The notes: a model not told the origin generated them from the sequence alone. Shown: positions 9,288 through 18,394, numbered from the stretch's first letter. The stretch is DNA of 64,000 nucleotides from Burkholderia anthina (GCF_001547525.1 NZ_CM003768.1:1798001-1862000); one strand, 5' to 3'. Translations and numbers: made by a program.

Positions 9288-9734
9288 CTACGGCGCGCGC
9301 GCCATCTCGACGTGCGGCACGCCGGCCTCGACGAACGGTTCGCCGACCGCCGCGAAGCCGTGCCGCAGATAGAACGACACCGCCGAATCCTGCGCGTACA
9401 GCCGCACGACGGCTTCGCCGCGGCGCCGCGCGGCATCCAGCAGCGCATTCAGCACGGCCGACCCGACGCCCTGCCCGCGCACGTCGGCCAGCACCGCGAC
9501 GCGGCCGATCGTGCCGGACGGCAGCAGCCGCCCCGTCGCGACCGCGCGGCGCAGCCCGGTCGCCGCGTCGGTCCGGTACGCGACCGCATGCAGCGACAGC
9601 GGATCGTCGTCGTCGAGTTCCCATTCCGGCGGAATCTGCTGCTCGCGCACGAACACCGCGTCGCGGATCCGCGCAGCGTCGCCGCCCAGTACCGTCCAGT
9701 CGCCCGTTTCCACCGCGCCCACGCCGTTCGTCAT
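9288..9734 (-). CDS. GNAT-family N-acetyltransferase
   Basis: A 148-residue acetyltransferase. The acetyl-CoA pyrophosphate-binding segment is VAVLADVRGQGVGSAVLNALL, following LPSGTIGR. The N-terminal DAVFVREQQIPPEWELDDDD is typical of the ElaA/YjcF-like group. Two ATGs lie six bases apart. GGGAGG abuts the first and is six bases from the second, so 9734 is the better start. The substrate is unknown. It is convergent with the NRDE gene. Confidence 0.88.
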   Translation of the reverse strand: MTNGVGAVETGDWTVLGGDAARIRDAVFVREQQIPPEWELDDDDPLSLHAVAYRTDAATGLRRAVATGRLLPSGTIGRVAVLADVRGQGVGSAVLNALLDAARRRGEAVVRLYAQDSAVSFYLRHGFAAVGEPFVEAGVPHVEMARAP

Positions 9735-9775
9735 CGCCATCCTCCCGCGGCGTGCGCGCCGTCAGGCGCTCGCCG

Positions 9776-10735
9776 TCAAACCTCGTCGAATGCGGCCTTC
9801 AGCGCCGCGACCGCATCGGCATGCGCGGCCCGCACCTCGGGCACGTAGCCGCCCATCTTGAAGAATTCGTGGATCATCCCCGGATAGCAGACCAGCGTGA
9901 CCGCGTTGCCGGCCGCGCGCAACTTGTCCGCGTACGCGGCGCCCTCGTCGCTCAGCGGATCGTACTCGGCCGTCGCGATCCACGCCGGCGCGACACCCTC
10001 GAACGACGGCGCGCCGCGCGTACCGTCGAGCGGCGCGAAACGCCAGTCGTCGCGATCGGCCCGATCGCGCACGTATTGCGTGAAGAACCACTGGATCGTG
10101 TCCTGCGTCAGCAGGTAGCCGCTCGCGAGCCGCGCGTGCGATTCGGTGTCCTGGTGGCCCGTCACGCCCGGGTAGATCAGCAGCTGCAGCGCAAGACGAA
10201 TGCCCGCGTCGCGCGCGAGCACCGCGCAGACCGTCGCGAGCGTGCCGCCCGCGCTGTCGCCGCCGACCGCCAGCCGCCCGGCGTCGATGCCGAACGTGGC
10301 GGCCTCGCGATGCAGCCACTGCAATGCGTCGTCCGCGTCGTTCACCGCGGTCGGAAACTTGTGTTCGGGCGCGAGCCGGTAGCCGACCGACAGCACCGCG
10401 CATTGCGCGTCGTGCGCGAACATCCGGCACAGCGCATCGTGCGTGTCGACGCTGCCGACCGTGAAGCCGCCGCCGTGGTAGTACACGAGCGCGGGCAGCG
10501 GCTCCGCGAGGCTCGGCGCGACCGGCAGATACAGCCGCGCGCCGATCGTGCGGCCGTCGCGCGTCGGCACGACGCACTCCTCCACCGCATGCATCGGCGC
10601 CGGCGCGACGTCGAGGATCGGCGCGCTCTTCTCGTACGCGGCGCGCGCCTGCTGCGGCGTCTGATGGTGATACGACGGGCGTTTCGCGCGCTCGATCATG
10701 TCGAGCACCTGGGCGATCTTCGGATTCAGCGGCAT
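9776..10735 (-). CDS. Alpha/beta hydrolase, HSL (hormone-sensitive lipase) type
   Basis: A carboxylesterase-like protein of about 319 residues. The oxyanion-hole motif is YYHGGGFTVGS and the nucleophile elbow is GGDSAGGTLA. The acid residue probably lies in ATAEYDPLSDEG, and the histidine in YPGMIHEFFKMGG near the C-terminus. These mark Pfam family Abhydrolase_3. The ATG at 10735 is taken because the only in-frame alternative is a TTG at 10774; neither has a good ribosome site. It lies downstream of the PaaI and Dabb genes on the same strand, across a terminator-like hairpin. Confidence 0.88.
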   Translation of the reverse strand: MPLNPKIAQVLDMIERAKRPSYHHQTPQQARAAYEKSAPILDVAPAPMHAVEECVVPTRDGRTIGARLYLPVAPSLAEPLPALVYYHGGGFTVGSVDTHDALCRMFAHDAQCAVLSVGYRLAPEHKFPTAVNDADDALQWLHREAATFGIDAGRLAVGGDSAGGTLATVCAVLARDAGIRLALQLLIYPGVTGHQDTESHARLASGYLLTQDTIQWFFTQYVRDRADRDDWRFAPLDGTRGAPSFEGVAPAWIATAEYDPLSDEGAAYADKLRAAGNAVTLVCYPGMIHEFFKMGGYVPEVRAAHADAVAALKAAFDEV

Positions 10736-10840
10736 CGGTGTGGACGGCGCCGGTGCGGCGTCGTGAACGGACAAGCGTCACATGATGCCACGCGCGCGCC
10801 GGGCAGGCGCGCCGTGCCATGTACCGCCATCCCGGGCTCC

Positions 10841-10877
10841 AAAACGAAATAGCCCTGCCGCATCGAAGAGACAGGGC
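10841..10877 (-). terminator. Probable Rho-independent terminator of the thioesterase gene
   Basis: Read on the minus strand, a GCCCTG/CAGGGC stem with internal pairing is followed by a T-rich tail (TATTTCGTTTT). It begins about 17 bp after the thioesterase stop codon. Confidence 0.6.
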
Positions 10878-10893
10878 CGTGCGTGGCGGGTGC

Positions 10894-11373
10894 TTACGCG
10901 TCGCTCGGGCCGGGCTGCGCGTCCGGCGCCGTGCGCGAGCGTTGCCGCTTGATGTCCCGGCCGACCGCGAGCCGGCGCATGTACTTGAACGTGCCGAGCG
11001 CCTTCGCGACGAAATTGCCGTCGCTGTCGCGCACTTCGCCTTCGCAGTAGGCCATCGTCGTCGAGCGATGCATCACGCGCCCGTAAGCGCGCAGCTCGCC
11101 GCGGCCCGGCTGCATGAAGTTCACCTTCATCTCGACCGTGACGACGCCGACGCCGTCGTCGGTCAGGCTGCGCGCCGCCATCGCGAGCGCGATATCGGCG
11201 AGCGTCATCGTCACGCCGCCGTGCGCGATGCTCCACGTGTTCATGTGCCGCTCCTCGAGCGGCAGCACGATCTCGCTCGCGCCATCCTTCGCGGACACGA
11301 GCTGCACGCCGAGCAGATCGACGAACGGGCTTTCGATCGACGGGCCTTCCGTCGGGGTTGCCGCGTCGCTCAT
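10894..11373 (-). CDS. PaaI-family (hotdog) thioesterase
   Basis: A 159-residue single-hotdog protein. The active-site helix segment is WSIAHGGVTMTLADIALAMAA, as in PaaI and other acyl-CoA thioesterases. Its ATG at 11373 overlaps the stop codon of the upstream Dabb gene as TGATG, which suggests coupled translation and settles the start. The tail after residue 140 is basic and low in complexity. It probably hydrolyses an aryl- or acyl-CoA, but the substrate cannot be read from sequence. Confidence 0.88.
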   Translation of the reverse strand: MSDAATPTEGPSIESPFVDLLGVQLVSAKDGASEIVLPLEERHMNTWSIAHGGVTMTLADIALAMAARSLTDDGVGVVTVEMKVNFMQPGRGELRAYGRVMHRSTTMAYCEGEVRDSDGNFVAKALGTFKYMRRLAVGRDIKRQRSRTAPDAQPGPSDA

Positions 11374-11684
11374 CACACGTTGTCGACGATGTAGTCGACG
11401 CACTCGCGCGATTCGGCCACCGCGACGACGAACTTCTTCACTTCCTGGTGAACCGGATGCACCTGGTACGCGTCGAGCGCGGCCTTGTCGGCGAAATCGG
11501 AGACGAGCACGATGTCGGCGGTCGCATCGAGGCCCGGCGTCGCCACGCCGACGTCGATCTGCAGCGTGCCCGGCACGAGGTCGCGACAGCCTTCGAGCTT
11601 TTCCTTCAGCTTCAGCGCGTTCTGCGCACGCGTCGCGCCTTCGGCCGATTCCTTCAACTTCCACATGACGATATGTCTGATCAC
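11373..11684 (-). CDS. Dabb (stress-responsive A/B barrel) domain protein
   Basis: A 103-residue protein from a GTG start, beginning MIRHIVMWKLKESAEG as is usual in this dimeric alpha/beta-barrel family. It continues with DIVLVSDFADKAALDAYQVHPVH. AGGAG lies eight bases before the GTG and supports this start over the longer open frame to 11924. Known members include stress-induced proteins and small ligand-binding proteins or cyclases. It is coupled to the thioesterase by TGATG. Confidence 0.88.
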   Translation of the reverse strand: MIRHIVMWKLKESAEGATRAQNALKLKEKLEGCRDLVPGTLQIDVGVATPGLDATADIVLVSDFADKAALDAYQVHPVHQEVKKFVVAVAESRECVDYIVDNV

Positions 11685-11987
11685 TTCGTTCGCTCCTGTT
11701 CGTGTTGGTTCGGCGATTGGCCTGTCGTCCTTGGCAGCCGGGCACTTTACACCCTTCCGCCGTTCGCTCACGGTCACCCTCCTGCCCGGCATCAGGATCC
11801 GACAAGCTCGCGCAGGCGACAAGCCTACCAAACTTGCCGATGGCAATGGACGGTATCTTGGGGCGGGCCCGTCCGCTGCCCAGCTCCGGTGCCCGTCGAC
11901 TCGGTGCGCGTTCCGGCGCCCCAATGCAAAAGCCCCGAGCGCGCTCGCACCCAGGGCTTTGACAGCGTCACATTCGATCCCGCCGGA
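11685..11987. other. Intergenic region between Dabb gene and the peptidase gene
   Basis: This stretch of 303 bp contains the upstream region of the Dabb-thioesterase pair and the terminator hairpin of the peptidase gene at 11929-11960. No convincing coding frame or promoter was seen. Confidence 0.6.
11929..11960 (-). terminator. Probable terminator of the peptidase gene
   Basis: AAAGCCC and GGGCTTT arms enclose an inner GAGCGCGCTC palindrome. On the minus strand the arm runs into TTTTGC about 30 bp after the peptidase stop codon. Confidence 0.55.
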
Positions 11988-12602
11988 CTAATCCCAAACC
12001 AGGTTCTCGAACGGCGTGAACCATCCATACGTTCTTGAGCTGACCACGACTTTCCCGCCGTACACGCCGTAGCAAATGTCCTCGCTATCCACGTTTCCCA
12101 CCACGGGCGCGCCACTGTCGCCCGGTTGGGTCTGCGCATCTCCGTCCAGGTTGAGCAGGACGACGTTCTTGACCTTATCGTTGGTGCCAGGCACCGTGAT
12201 ATCCGCATCCGCCTCGGCAACCGAGCAATTCACGAAACCGGAGAGCGCACCCTGCAACCACAAACGCTGGCCCTTTACGGGACGAACGTTTGAGCCGAAC
12301 TCCACCGGTTTTTTGCCACTGTCCGTCCATATCTCATTGGCCGTTGCCTTGACTCCCGACAACACCGTCACGAGGGCGATATCCTGATTTTGCTCGAGGA
12401 AGTTGACGAGCAAATCGCCCACGTGGTTTGCGTCATCGGGCTGACCCACCTTCACATCCTTCTTTCCGAACACATGGCCCGCCGTCGCAAAGCACGTGCC
12501 GCCGTCGTATTCCACGACCAGACCTAAAGTGCCGATCTTGCTGGGGGTCACGATTTTGATCCCGCCGACCAAAGGACGAACTTTGAGATTGTTTGCAGGC
12601 AT
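11988..12602 (-). CDS. Trypsin-like serine peptidase without signal peptide
   Basis: A 204-residue protein with a complete chymotrypsin-type triad in order: His43 in FATAGHVFG, Asp74 in QNQDIALV and Ser163 in QPGDSGAPVVG. The Ser and His flanks match the S1/S7-like double beta-barrel fold. There is no signal peptide, membrane segment or prodomain, so it should be cytoplasmic, which is unusual for this fold. The ATG at 12602 has GGAG six bases upstream; an adjacent GTG at 12605 is less well placed. GC content is visibly lower than in the neighbours, suggesting acquired DNA. I do not recognise a specific family; bacterial NAL1-like peptidases are a possible relation. Confidence 0.75.
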   Translation of the reverse strand: MPANNLKVRPLVGGIKIVTPSKIGTLGLVVEYDGGTCFATAGHVFGKKDVKVGQPDDANHVGDLLVNFLEQNQDIALVTVLSGVKATANEIWTDSGKKPVEFGSNVRPVKGQRLWLQGALSGFVNCSVAEADADITVPGTNDKVKNVVLLNLDGDAQTQPGDSGAPVVGNVDSEDICYGVYGGKVVVSSRTYGWFTPFENLVWD

Positions 12603-13318
12603 CACGGGCTCCGCTAACGGTTGAAAAAAGGATTGATCATTGCCGGATGACTATCAAGAACGTTGAAACATGACGCTTGTGAACCTTGGACTGTCTGGCG
12701 ATCCATCGACGACCCTCGTCGTGCGGCACACGCGCAGGAACGCGGTTTGCTCGGCCTCGCGCGTGCCGCTATTTGCATATCGGCCTGTCTCGACACTGCC
12801 CGACACGGCGCGGCGATTCATTTCCTGTTGGGCATCAATGCCCGGCCCGGCCTCGTATTTCCGGTCGTTTTGTCACCGGATATCCGGAATACGTTAATTC
12901 GAATCCATTGAATCGCACATTTTACCGAAGCGACTGGCAATAATTTCATCCCATTTTTCAATTCAACACTCGAGAACAAAAACATTATTGACTTCGACTT
13001 TCCCGTAAATTTAGAATCGCCTACGACGGCTTATGCATCATTTTCCGCGCCGCCCCGGATTCGCCGCTCACCTGCGCGAAGGCCTGTCTCATCGCCTTTC
13101 CCGCGGGGCATCGACGCACACCTCTGCCGTTTTCAGCTTTCGGCATTTATCGGCCAACCGGTTATTTGCCAGCCTGTTTTCCTTTCGAAGAAGCGCAACA
13201 CCCCGATTTAATTCCCGCCATTCGCCGCAACGAATGCAAAACGGGATCAGACGGACCCAAGATCCGCCGATTGGAACATCCAGATAAAAAATCGCGAGTC
13301 ATCAGGAGGGACATCAAC
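12603..13318. other. Gene-poor, AT-richer stretch
   Basis: These 716 bp lie between the divergent peptidase and lipoprotein genes. GC is low for this genome, and 12890-13020 is markedly AT-rich. Short open frames exist (for example 12663-12911 and 13033-13287), but none has a convincing ribosome site or recognisable protein. The stretch probably holds the promoters of both flanking genes and a long leader for the lipoprotein. Confidence 0.6.
12988..13016 (+). promoter_or_regulatory. Weak candidate promoter for the lipoprotein gene
   Basis: TTGACT and TTAGAA are separated by 17 bases in the AT-rich stretch, giving a leader of about 290 nt to the ATG at 13319. The -10 match is poor, so this is only a candidate. 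Confidence 0.25.
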
Positions 13319-15460
13319 ATGCATCGCCTTGCGAAGTCGCTGTGTCTCGGGCTCGTCTGCGCCGGCCTGCTGTCGGCCTGCAACGACGACGACGTCAAAT
13401 CGAACAACCCGCCGTCGAACACCGCCGCGTTGTCGTTCCGCATGGACACCGGCGGCCAGATCAACGCGTTCTACCGGCAGGACAAGGTCGCCGCGCACCT
13501 GCTGGCGCGCTCGTCCACGAAGCCGCGTCTGCTCGTGGTCTTCCCCGCCGGCAATAGCGGCACCGGACTGTGGTTCGACGACACCGCGCAGCCGGTGAAC
13601 TGGAGCCTCGACACGCCGCCGGCCGCACTGTCGGCCCCGGACGCGCACGGCCGTCCGCTGTACGGCATCGGCGCCGACGTGTCGGTCGACACCGCTACGC
13701 TGACGATCCGCCAGGGCGTGCTCAGCAACGTGCGCTTCCTGCGCGACTTCAACGGCGGCGCGACGATTCCGCCGCAGATCCTCACCGCGCCGACGGTCCA
13801 GGGCAGCACCGCGCAATGGCAACGCGACCGGCTCGACGGCGCGCCCGGCTATGCGCTGCGCATCACGCTGCGCGACGGCGGCAGCATCGCGCCGGCAGCG
13901 GGCGGCAAGCTCGTGCTCAACGCACCGGCCGGCTCGCACACGCTGAAGCTGCACATCGATGCGCTGTCGGGCGAGACGCCGCTGTCGCCGATCACGCACG
14001 CCAACCTGTTCGCGCCTTCCGTGAACCCCGACCCGGTCAGCCAGAACGTGCTCGAATTCCTGAGCTTCAACGACAAGCTGCTGGCCGGCTCGTGGCAGTA
14101 CGACACGTACTTCGGCCGCGACACGCTGATCTCGGTCCGCATGCTGATGCCCGTGCTCGAACCGGCGGCGATCGAGGCCGGGCTGTCGTCGGTGCTGAGC
14201 CGCCTGTCGCCCGACGGCAAGGTCGCGCACGAGGAAGGCATCGGCGAATTCGCGCTGGTCGACAACCAGAAGAACGGGCGGCCGAACGATGCGACGCCGA
14301 CCTACGACTACAAGATGATCGACAGCGACTACCTGCTCGCACCGATCGCCGCCGCGTGGCTGATCGACGATACGCGCGGCCAGGCCCGCGCGGCCGCGTA
14401 CCTGGCGCAGCGCGGCAGCGACGGGCAGACCAACGGCAGCCGCCTCGTCGTCAACTTGCTGCACGTCGCGACGACCGCGCAGCCGTTCGCACAGCAACCG
14501 TCGGTGGCAAACCTGATCCACCTGCGGCCCGGCGAAATCGTCGGCAACTGGCGCGACAGCACCGACGGCCTCGGCGGCGGCGTGTACCCGTACGACGTGA
14601 ACGCGGTGCTCGTGCCGGCCGCGCTGCGCGCGGCGAACGCGTTCCTCGCCCGCGGCCTGCTCGATCCGTATCTCGACGCGCAGCAACGCGCGACGCTCGC
14701 CAACACGGCGAACGAAGCGGCCACGTGGGAAACGCAGGCGCCGCCGCTGTTCCAGGTCAGCGTGCCGGCCGCACAGGCGGCCACCGACGTGTCGGCCTAT
14801 GCGCCATCCGCCGGCGTGCCGGCCGGCGCCGCGCCCAACGCACCGCTGGCCTTCTACGCGCTGTCGCTCGACCAGCAGGGCAACCCGATTCCGGTGATGC
14901 ATTCGGACGGCGGCTTCGCGCTGCTGTTCGGCACGCCGCCGGACGATCAGCTCCAGCGGATCGTCGGCGACGTCACGCGGCCGTTCCCGACCGGGCTCGT
15001 GACCGATGCCGGGATGCTGATCGCGAACCCCGCGTATGCGAGCCCGTCGCTGTGGCCGAAGTTCACGAGCTCCGCGTATCACGGCACGGTGGTCTGGTCG
15101 TGGCAGCAGGCGATGTGGGTGGCCGGGCTCGATCGCCAGTTGGCGCGCCAGGACCTGTCGGCCACGACACGCACGCTGCTCGCGCAGGCGCGGCAGACGA
15201 TCTGGCAGGTAATCTCGAACGGACGCGACATGCGCACATCGGAAATGTGGACGTGGTCCTACGTGAACGGCAAGTACCAGACCGACGCATTCGGCACGCG
15301 CAGCGCCGATGCGACCGAAGCCAACGCGGCGCAACTCTGGAGTACGACGTATCTCGCGATCCGCGATCCGCAGCAGCGCGCGGGCAAGTACTGGTGGCAG
15401 GCGTCGCAGCCGATGCAGGACGAACGATCGAAGCAGGCGACGGCCGTGGCGTCGCGCTAG
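13319..15460 (+). CDS. Lipoprotein with (alpha/alpha)6 glycosidase-like domain
   Basis: A 713-residue protein with a type II signal (lipobox LLSAC, Cys about residue 20) followed by an Asp/Asn-rich linker. The middle contains LLAGSWQYDTYFGRDTLISVRML, which resembles the WFxDWGRDTMI segment of amylo-alpha-1,6-glucosidase and other six-hairpin glycosidases. HEEGIGEF and a conserved aromatic WSWQQAMW follow. It is likely an envelope-anchored carbohydrate-active enzyme with unknown substrate. AGGAGG eight bases before the ATG at 13319 fixes the start; the open frame upstream to 13166 would place residues before the signal peptide. Confidence 0.75.
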   Translation: MHRLAKSLCLGLVCAGLLSACNDDDVKSNNPPSNTAALSFRMDTGGQINAFYRQDKVAAHLLARSSTKPRLLVVFPAGNSGTGLWFDDTAQPVNWSLDTPPAALSAPDAHGRPLYGIGADVSVDTATLTIRQGVLSNVRFLRDFNGGATIPPQILTAPTVQGSTAQWQRDRLDGAPGYALRITLRDGGSIAPAAGGKLVLNAPAGSHTLKLHIDALSGETPLSPITHANLFAPSVNPDPVSQNVLEFLSFNDKLLAGSWQYDTYFGRDTLISVRMLMPVLEPAAIEAGLSSVLSRLSPDGKVAHEEGIGEFALVDNQKNGRPNDATPTYDYKMIDSDYLLAPIAAAWLIDDTRGQARAAAYLAQRGSDGQTNGSRLVVNLLHVATTAQPFAQQPSVANLIHLRPGEIVGNWRDSTDGLGGGVYPYDVNAVLVPAALRAANAFLARGLLDPYLDAQQRATLANTANEAATWETQAPPLFQVSVPAAQAATDVSAYAPSAGVPAGAAPNAPLAFYALSLDQQGNPIPVMHSDGGFALLFGTPPDDQLQRIVGDVTRPFPTGLVTDAGMLIANPAYASPSLWPKFTSSAYHGTVVWSWQQAMWVAGLDRQLARQDLSATTRTLLAQARQTIWQVISNGRDMRTSEMWTWSYVNGKYQTDAFGTRSADATEANAAQLWSTTYLAIRDPQQRAGKYWWQASQPMQDERSKQATAVASR

Positions 15461-15479
15461 CGCGCGTCGCCACGCGCGT

Positions 15480-15505
15480 GCATGCCGGCACCGGCGCCGG
15501 CATGC
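15480..15505. terminator. Strong hairpin between convergent genes
   Basis: Ten-base arms GCATGCCGGC and GCCGGCATGC flank a six-base loop between the lipoprotein and diguanylate cyclase stop codons. There is no T-run, so it may stop transcription only weakly or with Rho. Confidence 0.4.
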
Positions 15506-15508
15506 GGA

Positions 15509-16909
15509 CTAGTGCGTCACCACGCGGTTGCGCCCTTCGCGCTTCGCCTGGTACAGCCGCTCGTCGACCACCCGCAGCAGCGCATCGACCGTGCCGCCGT
15601 CGACGCCGTATTGCGCGACGCCGACGCTGACCGTCACCTGCACGCGCTTGAAGTCCAGCCCAAACGGCGCACTCGCGATCGACGAACGCACGCGCTCGGC
15701 CGTCATCCGCGCGCCCTCGAGCGGCATTTCGGGCAGGAGCGCCATGAACTCCTCGCCGCCGACCCGCGCGAGCGCGCCCGCCGGCCGGATCGCCTCGAGG
15801 CACTGGCGCACGACGCCGCGCAGCACCTCGTCGCCGATCTGGTGCCCGTAGGCATCGTTGATGGTCTTGAAATTGTCGAGATCGAGCGCAAGCAGGCAGA
15901 ACGGCGTGCCGTCGCGCTCGGCCCGCACGATCTCGCGCTCGACCTGCGCGATGAACTGGCGGCGGTTCGACGCGCCCGTCATCGGGTCGGTCGCGGCCAT
16001 GTACTCGAGCTTCTGGTTCGTGCGCCGCAGCTCCTGCAGCGCGCTTTCGGTGCGCGCCATCGATTCGGACAAGCGGCTCATCAGGTCTTCCTGGCTGTAG
16101 ATCGCCGAGAACGAGCGCGTCGTCTGCAGCGCCTGCACGACGCCGTAACTGAGCAGGAAGAACCCGCCCGCGAAGATCGCATGCGCGAGCCACCACATGT
16201 GATTCCACGGCTTGCCGAGGATGAACGCGAGCGACGACAGCGCGAACGCCATGATCGACATGCCGTAGATCACCATCAGCGGCGAGCGGATCCGCCGCGC
16301 GAGCAGCAGGCACACGTTCAGCAGCGAGAACACCAGCGCGCCGCCTTCCATCGACAGCCGCGTGCCGAGCGCACCGGCAACCGGCGAATACGCGACGTAC
16401 GCGACCACCACGTCGACGATCAGGAAGAGCACGATCCAAGGCAGCCACGTCCGTGCGCTCGTGCGCTTGTCGACCCGGTCGGGCGGACGCGAATACGACA
16501 GCAGGCCCGTGAGCAGCAGCATGGACATCACCAACCGCGACGCGGGCCCGTACAGCAGGAACAGCCAGATATTGTGATGCGCCATCCCGGTGAACGCGCC
16601 GTGCAGCGCATAGATCATCGCGAAACCGAGAAAGCCGAGCGTCAGCCAGCGCAGCAGCGGCTCGCCGGACGACCGGTAGCACACCCACGTCACATAGGTG
16701 ACGAACGCGCCTTCGATCGTCGCCGCCGCGATCGCGATTTCATGGAAAGCGTGGTTCTCGAATACGACGCTCCGGTCGCTGAAGAACCACAGATAGGCAA
16801 TCAGATACGCAGGCAGCAACGCGAATCCGACCAGCAGGCATTTCGCGTAGAGCCTTGCGGCCGCACTGACGACGCGCGGCGGTTCCCCGGCTGCATAGGT
16901 CGTACTCAT
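15509..16909 (-). CDS. Membrane-bound diguanylate cyclase (GGDEF domain)
   Basis: A 466-residue protein with about seven predicted membrane helices over residues 20-235 and a short coiled linker (SESMARTESALQELRRTNQKLEY). A C-terminal GGDEF domain begins at DPMTGASNRRQF. The active-site loop reads GGEEF at about 384-388, compatible with cyclase activity making c-di-GMP. The inhibitory RxxD site expected just upstream is not present (RPAGALARVGGEEF). The start at 16909 is the MSTTYAAG ATG; the 19 codons upstream have no better signal. A sigma-70-like promoter lies about 100 bp upstream. Confidence 0.92.
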   Translation of the reverse strand: MSTTYAAGEPPRVVSAAARLYAKCLLVGFALLPAYLIAYLWFFSDRSVVFENHAFHEIAIAAATIEGAFVTYVTWVCYRSSGEPLLRWLTLGFLGFAMIYALHGAFTGMAHHNIWLFLLYGPASRLVMSMLLLTGLLSYSRPPDRVDKRTSARTWLPWIVLFLIVDVVVAYVAYSPVAGALGTRLSMEGGALVFSLLNVCLLLARRIRSPLMVIYGMSIMAFALSSLAFILGKPWNHMWWLAHAIFAGGFFLLSYGVVQALQTTRSFSAIYSQEDLMSRLSESMARTESALQELRRTNQKLEYMAATDPMTGASNRRQFIAQVEREIVRAERDGTPFCLLALDLDNFKTINDAYGHQIGDEVLRGVVRQCLEAIRPAGALARVGGEEFMALLPEMPLEGARMTAERVRSSIASAPFGLDFKRVQVTVSVGVAQYGVDGGTVDALLRVVDERLYQAKREGRNRVVTH

Positions 16910-17009
16910 TCGGTCCCCGGTCGGTCTGCTGCGTTGATTGGAGTCCTCGCGGCACGGATCGCGCAACGCATGATCTGACCCATCGTGCCGAAAGGCAAAT
17001 GTCAGAGCA

Positions 17010-17037
17010 AGTATAGGTGGGGTAATTCGTTTGACAA
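17010..17037 (-). promoter_or_regulatory. Sigma-70-type promoter for the diguanylate cyclase
   Basis: On the minus strand, TTGTCA is followed 16 bases later by TATACT. The predicted start near 17003 gives a leader of roughly 95 nt to the ATG at 16909. Confidence 0.55.
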
Positions 17038-17165
17038 GTCAGGGGAAACGGCATTGCCGGGTACATGCCTTTTGCTTCCCCGTCGTTGCGAATCGCGCAT
17101 CGGTCGCGCCGATTCATCGCGGCGGCGTGCGGTGGCGCCGAAGCGCCACCGCGGCCGGTCAAAGA

Positions 17166-18344
17166 TCAGAGGATTTCGAACAAGCCGGCCGCACCCTGCC
17201 CGCCGCCGATGCACATCGTGACGACCACGTACTTCACGCCGCGCCGCTTGCCCTCGATCAGCGCATGGCCAGTCAGGCGCGCGCCCGACACACCGTACGG
17301 ATGGCCGACCGCGATCGCGCCGCCGTTCACGTTCAGGCGCTCCTCAGGAATCCCGAGCGTGTCGCGGCAGTACAGCACCTGCACCGCGAACGCCTCGTTC
17401 AGCTCCCACAGGCCGATGTCGTCGACTGTCAGCCCGGCCTGCTTCAGCAGCTTGGGCACCGCGAACACCGGGCCGATGCCCATTTCGTCCGGTTCGCAGC
17501 CGGCCACCGCGAAGCCGCGGAACGCGCCCAGCGGCTGCAGCCCTTCGCGTTGCGCGGCGTCGGCGCTCATCACCACGCATGCCGACGCGCCGTCCGAGAA
17601 CTGGCTCGCATTGCCCGCGGTGATCACGCCGCCCGGCACGGCCGAACGGATCTTCGACACGCCTTCGAGCGTCGTGTCGGGGCGGATGCCTTCGTCGGCC
17701 GAGACCGTCACTTCCTGCGTGTACAAGCGGCCCGTCGCCTTGTCGGCGATGCCCGCGAGCACGGTGATCGGCACGATCTCGTCGCGAAAGCGCCCGGCTT
17801 CCTGCGCGGCCGCGGCACGCAGTTGCGACTGCACGCCATACGCGTCCTGCCGCTCCTTCGAGATGCCGTAGCGCTTCGCGACGTTCTCCGCGGTCTGCAG
17901 CATGTTCCAGTAGATCTCGGGCTTGTGCTGGACGAGCCAGCCTTCCTGGATCATGTGCCGGTTCATCTCGTTCTGCACGCACGAGATCGATTCGACGCCG
18001 CCGGCCACATAGATCTCGCCTTCGCCCGCGACGATCCGCTGCGCGGCCAGCGCGATGGTCTGCAGCCCCGACGAACAGAAACGGTTCACCGTCATCCCCG
18101 GCACGCTCACCGGCAATCCCGCGCGCAGCGCGATCTGCCGCGCGATGTTCGCGCCCGTCGCGCCTTCGGGATTCGCGCAGCCCATGATCACGTCCTCGAC
18201 GCGCGCCGGATCGAGCTTCGCGCGTTCGAGCGCGGCCGCGACCACGTGGCCGCCGAGCGTCGCGCCGTGCGTCATGTTGAATGCGCCGCGCCAGGATTTC
18301 GCGAGCGGCGTGCGTGCGGTCGATACGATTACGGCTTCGGTCAT
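17166..18344 (-). CDS. Acetyl-CoA C-acyltransferase (thiolase)
   Basis: A 392-residue thiolase. The acyl-accepting cysteine is Cys90 in [27 protein letters not shown] supplies the active histidine and CIGGGQGAA the second cysteine. It performs the last step of beta-oxidation, cleaving 3-ketoacyl-CoA. AAGGAGA precedes the ATG at 18344. It lies in the same direction as a FadB-type gene and an acyl-CoA ligase, with a nicotinamidase gene between, so it likely belongs to a fatty-acid degradation operon. Confidence 0.93.
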   Translation of the reverse strand: MTEAVIVSTARTPLAKSWRGAFNMTHGATLGGHVVAAALERAKLDPARVEDVIMGCANPEGATGANIARQIALRAGLPVSVPGMTVNRFCSSGLQTIALAAQRIVAGEGEIYVAGGVESISCVQNEMNRHMIQEGWLVQHKPEIYWNMLQTAENVAKRYGISKERQDAYGVQSQLRAAAAQEAGRFRDEIVPITVLAGIADKATGRLYTQEVTVSADEGIRPDTTLEGVSKIRSAVPGGVITAGNASQFSDGASACVVMSADAAQREGLQPLGAFRGFAVAGCEPDEMGIGPVFAVPKLLKQAGLTVDDIGLWELNEAFAVQVLYCRDTLGIPEERLNVNGGAIAVGHPYGVSGARLTGHALIEGKRRGVKYVVVTMCIGGGQGAAGLFEIL

Positions 18345-18394
18345 GCGAGTCTCCTTCGGTCCTGCTTCATGTCCTGAATCGGATGGGAAATGCG

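Noticed and set aside
12614..12911. Short frames in the AT-richer stretch
   Set aside because: They overlap in several frames and lack ribosome sites and recognisable proteins.
13033..13287. An 84-residue plus-strand frame before the lipoprotein gene
   Set aside because: Arg/His/Ser-rich, no domain, and it overlaps the probable leader of the lipoprotein gene.
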